NCBI GenBank assembly: GCA_017507125.1
Contig: JAFWBQ010000121.1
Span: 1 to 64,000, forward strand
Direction: 5' to 3'
Length of the DNA: 64,000 nt
Origin: Lentisphaeria bacterium
GTDB taxonomy: Bacteria > Verrucomicrobiota > Lentisphaeria > Victivallales > Victivallaceae
The first letter of the stretch is position 1, and every line of letters starts with the position of its first letter. This document shows, in pieces, positions 60,546 to 64,000 of this stretch. A program made the translations under genes and the position numbers. The notes beneath the pieces are model-generated. The model had not been told where the DNA came from and did not search any database. It was given only the letters and a program-made list of their open reading frames with translations.

Positions 60546-62396
60546 ATGGATTTGAAAGATTTTACCGGGCACAGCCAACTTTGTGCCATGGATATGAAAG
60601 AACTTGAAGAGTTGGCTGAATTGTGCCGGGAAAATATTATCCGGAAGGTCAGCAGTAACGGAGGTCATCTTGCTTCCAATCTGGGATGTGTCGAACTGAC
60701 TATAGCTCTTCACAAGGTATTTGACCCCGCCGCAACTCCTGTGATTTTCGACGTGGGACACCAGTGCTACACCCATAAGCTGCTGACGGGGAGGTATGAA
60801 AGTTTTGAGCATCTGAGGGAAAAAGAGGGCTGTTCAGGTTTTCCGAATCCCGCAGAATCCGCTCTGGATCCGGCAGTGGGGGGGCATGCCGGGAATGCTC
60901 TTTCCATCGCGTTGGGGATCGGTGCGGCACGGGAACTGGAAAATAACTCCGGCAAAGTGATCGCAATCGTCGGTGACGGAGCCCTTGGCAACGGGATCTC
61001 CTTTGAAGCACTCAATACCGCCGGATACGGGGGAAAGAACCTTATTCTGATCCTCAATGATAATAAAATGTCCATTTCACCGGCAGTTGGAGCCGTCAGC
61101 GGCCAGCTGAGCAAAATCATTTCCGGCCGCTTTTACAACCGTACCCGGCGTTTTTTACGGCGTACCATTCTTCGTTCTCCACGGCTCTTCCGTCTGATGC
61201 GCCGGCTGGATGACTGGTTCAAGGCCGTACTGCTGCCGCCCAGTGTGATTTTTCAGTCTTTCGGATTCCGTTTTTTCGGTCCCGTGGATGGTCACTCCCT
61301 GCCGGAGTTGATCGCTATGCTTGAACGCATAAAGGAACTTGACGGTCCTTTGATCCTTCATGTGGTAACAAAGAAAGGGAAGGGGGCTCCTTATGCCGAA
61401 GAGGCCCCTGTAATATATCACGGTGTCGGAAAATTTGAACCGCAAAGCGGCCAACTTGTCGCATCTGCCGGCGGTTTTTCCGAAACTCTGGGCAGATGGA
61501 TGTGCCGCAAAGGAGAACATGATGAGAGGATCATCGGCGTCTCTGCCGCTATGATCCCCGGTGTCGGCATGACTGCTTTTGCCGCAAAGTACCCCCGCAG
61601 ATGTTTTGACGTGGGAATCGCTGAAGAACATGCTGTTGTCTTTTCCGCCGGCATGGCAGCCGGAGGGAAAAGGCCCATTTGTGCCCTTTACGCCACTTTC
61701 GCCCAGAGAGCGTTGGATTGCATCTATCATGATACTGTCCTGGGAAAAGTTCCTGTAATCTTTGTATTCGACAGGGCCGGGGCTGTCCCCGACGGTCCCA
61801 CCCATCATGGTATCTACGATCTGGGATTTTTGCGGGCACTGCCGGGACTGACGGTCATGATGCCCCGGAACTGCAGCGAATTGGAGTTGATGCTGGATTT
61901 TGCCCTGGAACTTGATGCACCCTGTGTCATACGTTATCCCCGGGGAAACAGTTGTGAAAAAACACTCCCTCCGCCGGGAGTCTTGCAGATGGGAAAAGCA
62001 GAGATATTGAGAGAATGCTCCGAAGGCCCCGTCCTGTGGGCACTGGGCGCAGAATGCGGTATCGCTGAACAGACAGCGGAACTTCTCAGACAGAGAGGGA
62101 TCAAAACGACTTTGATCAATGCCCGTTTTGCAGCTCCCTTTGACCGGGAAACTGCTTTGAGGTTTTCCAACAGACTTCAGGTGGTCATCGAAGATCACGC
62201 CGGCGGCGGTCTCGGAGGTGCCCTCAGTGAGTGTTGCGCCGCTGTTCCCGGTGGCGGGGTACTGCTCTTCAACTGGGGCAGCAGCAGTGTAGGGCACGGC
62301 AATGTTGCAGAGTTGCGCCGGGAAAGAGGACTTGACCCGGAAAGTATTGCAGGCAGGATTGCTGAACAGTACAACGCCTTTTGCAGTAAATCATAA
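60546..62396 (+). CDS. dxs: 1-deoxy-D-xylulose-5-phosphate synthase
   Basis: 616 residues, the normal length. It joins pyruvate and glyceraldehyde-3-phosphate in the first step of the non-mevalonate isoprenoid pathway. N-terminal motifs are GGHLASNLGCVELTIALHK, DVGHQCYTHKLLTGR, and the thiamine-diphosphate/Mg motif GDGALGNGISFEALN ending in NDNKMSISP. The central Glu of the cofactor aminopyrimidine is in VGIAEEHAVVFSAGMA. The transketolase-C domain has GGGLGGALSEC. The ATG at 60546 is chosen; an in-frame TTG lies 9 bp upstream. No strong ribosome-binding site is seen before either. It reads away from mobile element copy 2. Confidence 0.93.
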   Translation: MDLKDFTGHSQLCAMDMKELEELAELCRENIIRKVSSNGGHLASNLGCVELTIALHKVFDPAATPVIFDVGHQCYTHKLLTGRYESFEHLREKEGCSGFPNPAESALDPAVGGHAGNALSIALGIGAARELENNSGKVIAIVGDGALGNGISFEALNTAGYGGKNLILILNDNKMSISPAVGAVSGQLSKIISGRFYNRTRRFLRRTILRSPRLFRLMRRLDDWFKAVLLPPSVIFQSFGFRFFGPVDGHSLPELIAMLERIKELDGPLILHVVTKKGKGAPYAEEAPVIYHGVGKFEPQSGQLVASAGGFSETLGRWMCRKGEHDERIIGVSAAMIPGVGMTAFAAKYPRRCFDVGIAEEHAVVFSAGMAAGGKRPICALYATFAQRALDCIYHDTVLGKVPVIFVFDRAGAVPDGPTHHGIYDLGFLRALPGLTVMMPRNCSELELMLDFALELDAPCVIRYPRGNSCEKTLPPPGVLQMGKAEILRECSEGPVLWALGAECGIAEQTAELLRQRGIKTTLINARFAAPFDRETALRFSNRLQVVIEDHAGGGLGGALSECCAAVPGGGVLLFNWGSSSVGHGNVAELRRERGLDPESIAGRIAEQYNAFCSKS

Positions 62397-62427
62397 AAAC
62401 ACTTCTGTAAAAAGTTCTGTTTCCGCC

Positions 62428-62455
62428 TTGAAAAACTGCGGGGAAGTGGTATATT
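62428..62455 (+). promoter_or_regulatory. Predicted promoter of the DUF3857/transglutaminase gene
   Basis: TTGAAA at 62428-62433 and TATATT at 62450-62455, 16 nt apart, about 44 nt upstream of the ATG. Confidence 0.55.
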
Positions 62456-62498
62456 TGAAAAAGAACTTTTTTTTGCAGAATTGGGAGAAATTTCAGAG

Positions 62499-64000
62499 AT
62501 GAAAAGAGTGCTGTTGCTGTTATTGCTTCTGCTGTTTGTGATGCCGGTCTCTCAGGGAACGGAACCTGCAGTAAAGCTGGATAGTTTATTATTGCAAAAG
62601 GCGGGAAAAATCACCCGGAAGAGCTTCCCGGACGCCGACAGTGTTTTGCTGCGGGAAAATGAGCATTACACCTATGAAAAATCCGGGATCTACAAGGTCT
62701 CAGATGAAATTTATATTAAAATCCTGACCGAAAAGGGCAGACAGGAACTGCGTAATTTGAAGTTCTACTTCAATACACATTACAACCGCGTGAAAGTTCA
62801 TAAGCTGACGGTCATCAAACCTGACGGCAGCCGAGTGGAGGTCGATATTGCCGGAAACAGCCGTAATGTGATCGATTCTTCACAGATGGCAAGCAATATC
62901 TACGATCCCGCCAGTCGCAATTTGGTTGTCAGTGTGCCCCGGTTGGAAATCGGAGATCTCCTTTATCTTAAAAGCAGCGATGAACATTTTAAACCCAGAA
63001 TACCCGGATTCTGGAGCAACTACAGCCTTCTTCAGTCCAATTCCCCCATCCTCGAGAACAATATTGAGGTAAACGGTCCTGAGGAGCTGCCGCTGCGTTC
63101 CATCGCCATTAAAGATGAAGTCAAAGGAACGGTTGCTTTTTCCCGGAAAAAGATTGGCGGCCGCATCATTTACAAATGGAGTGCCCGTAATGTGCCGCAG
63201 GTCATCCCTGAACCCGGTATGCCGGAGCTTCATACCTGTGTCCAGCGTCTTCTTGTCAGTACTGCCGGATCGTGGGAAGAGGTGTCGCGCTGGTACTGGA
63301 AGCTCTGCCGTCCCCGCCTTGATGCTGTGACTCCCGCTATGAAAAAACATGTGGAAACACTGGTCAGAGGAAAAAAGAGCGAGATGGAAAAGGTGAAGGC
63401 GCTCTTTCAGTTTGTTTCCCAGAATGTGCGTTATATGGGGATCACTCCTGAGAAGGAAGCTCCCGGATACGAGCCCCATGATGTGAAACTGACCTTTGAA
63501 CAGCGTTACGGTGTCTGCCGGGACAAGGCGGCTCTGCTGGTGTCAATGCTGGAACTTGCCGGATTCAAAGCCTACCCGGTTCTCTTTATGGCTGGTGATC
63601 CTAAAGATGATGAGATCCCCAATGGTTATTTCAATCATGCTGTTACAGCTGTTGAACTGGGGAAGGGTAATTATGTGCTTATGGATCCCACTTATGAATC
63701 GACCACAGAATTGTTTCCTGCATTTCAGGCGGATATGAGTTATCTTGTCGCTCATCCGCGTGGAGAAAAATTGCGTCGTTCTCCAGTGGTTCCCGCCCGT
63801 GAAAATTGTGTCCGGATCAGAACCAAAGCACAAGTCGGTTCCGATTTGAAGCTGCGGGGCGAAAGCAGTGTCAGACTTCTCGGAGTGAACGATCTTTACT
63901 ATCGGGGAGCTCTTTCACGATGGACTGCAGAGGAAAAAAAACGTTTTTTTACGGGACGTCTTCAAAAGATCCTGCCCGGAGCAGTGCTTGAAGATTTGAA
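62499..64000 (+). CDS. DUF3857 / transglutaminase-like exported protein (3' end outside window)
   Basis: 500 residues visible; the frame stays open to the window edge. A signal peptide, MKRVLLLLLLLLFVMPVSQG, is followed by a DUF3857-type beta domain (about 40-230, with YEKSGIYKVSDEIYIKILTE and VHKLTVIKPDGSRVE). A transglutaminase-like domain follows, and its cysteine-protease triad is complete: C340 in YGVCRDKAALL, H380 in YFNHAV and D396 in LMDPTYE. Such proteins are common in Bacteroidetes and PVC bacteria, usually exported, and their substrate is unknown. The last visible part is a beta-rich domain after the catalytic core. Confidence 0.85.
   Translation, partial: MKRVLLLLLLLLFVMPVSQGTEPAVKLDSLLLQKAGKITRKSFPDADSVLLRENEHYTYEKSGIYKVSDEIYIKILTEKGRQELRNLKFYFNTHYNRVKVHKLTVIKPDGSRVEVDIAGNSRNVIDSSQMASNIYDPASRNLVVSVPRLEIGDLLYLKSSDEHFKPRIPGFWSNYSLLQSNSPILENNIEVNGPEELPLRSIAIKDEVKGTVAFSRKKIGGRIIYKWSARNVPQVIPEPGMPELHTCVQRLLVSTAGSWEEVSRWYWKLCRPRLDAVTPAMKKHVETLVRGKKSEMEKVKALFQFVSQNVRYMGITPEKEAPGYEPHDVKLTFEQRYGVCRDKAALLVSMLELAGFKAYPVLFMAGDPKDDEIPNGYFNHAVTAVELGKGNYVLMDPTYESTTELFPAFQADMSYLVAHPRGEKLRRSPVVPARENCVRIRTKAQVGSDLKLRGESSVRLLGVNDLYYRGALSRWTAEEKKRFFTGRLQKILPGAVLEDL

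Overview
The window looks like chromosome from an anaerobic member of the PVC superphylum, most likely Lentisphaerota (Victivallis-like). This is inferred, not proven. The signs are a pseudopilin with the FTLIELLVV-type N-terminus typical of that phylum, a pseudopilin cassette resembling the Verrucomicrobia 'Verru_Chthon' cassette, a single-chain pyruvate:ferredoxin oxidoreductase, intracellular hexosaminidase-type glycosidases, beta-helix proteins, and a full general secretion (T2SS-like) operon. Coding is dense, ATGA-type stop/start overlaps are common, and many genes have a promoter close to TTGACA/TTGAAA - 16-18 nt - TATATT.

Layout. 1-4.7 kb: tail of a beta-helix protein, a PHP-domain protein, then pssA, an NDP-sugar epimerase and dgt. 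4.8-8.7 kb: a large beta-helix protein (-) and a lone pseudopilin (+). 8.9-12.7 kb: a two-gene operon of GH89-like and GH20 glycosidases. 12.8-18.8 kb (-): an M20 amidohydrolase, then nusA-infB-rbfA-nrnA with a 217-nt nusA leader holding a terminator-like hairpin. 19.2-24 kb (-): nifJ and a WecA/MraY-type transferase. 24.1-27.2 kb: antiporter, panB, lipoprotein. 27.2-28.9 kb (-): a double-length MurQ/GKRP-like SIS protein. 29.3-35.9 kb: inositol phosphatase, accD, SRP RNA, rph, dnaX, a NifX-like metal protein, HAD phosphatase and creatininase. 36-39 kb: a glycosidase-like protein, tRNA-Gly(CCC), a lipoprotein and tadA. 39.1-44.8 kb: a four-gene pseudopilin cassette. 44.8-46.1 kb: a GMP synthase without a working glutaminase domain. 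46.3-58.7 kb: the T2SS operon in the order (Gly-rich protein)-L-M-C-D-E-F-G-H-I-J-K-(small exported protein). 58.7-60.2 kb (-): parvulin and lipoprotein. 60.5-64 kb: dxs and the start of a DUF3857/transglutaminase protein.

Most unexpected: two ~198-bp, nearly identical, non-coding elements at 28962-29159 and 60195-60391. They have imperfect terminal inverted repeats (MITE-like) and short direct repeats at their borders. Both lie in the same orientation at the predicted transcription start of a minus-strand gene, so each should be transcribed as a ~200-nt leader. Other points worth following are Gly/Arg-rich tails shared by several T2SS subunits, pseudopilins that all lack the usual Gly before the cleavage site, and the GMP synthase that has lost its glutaminase catalytic residues.
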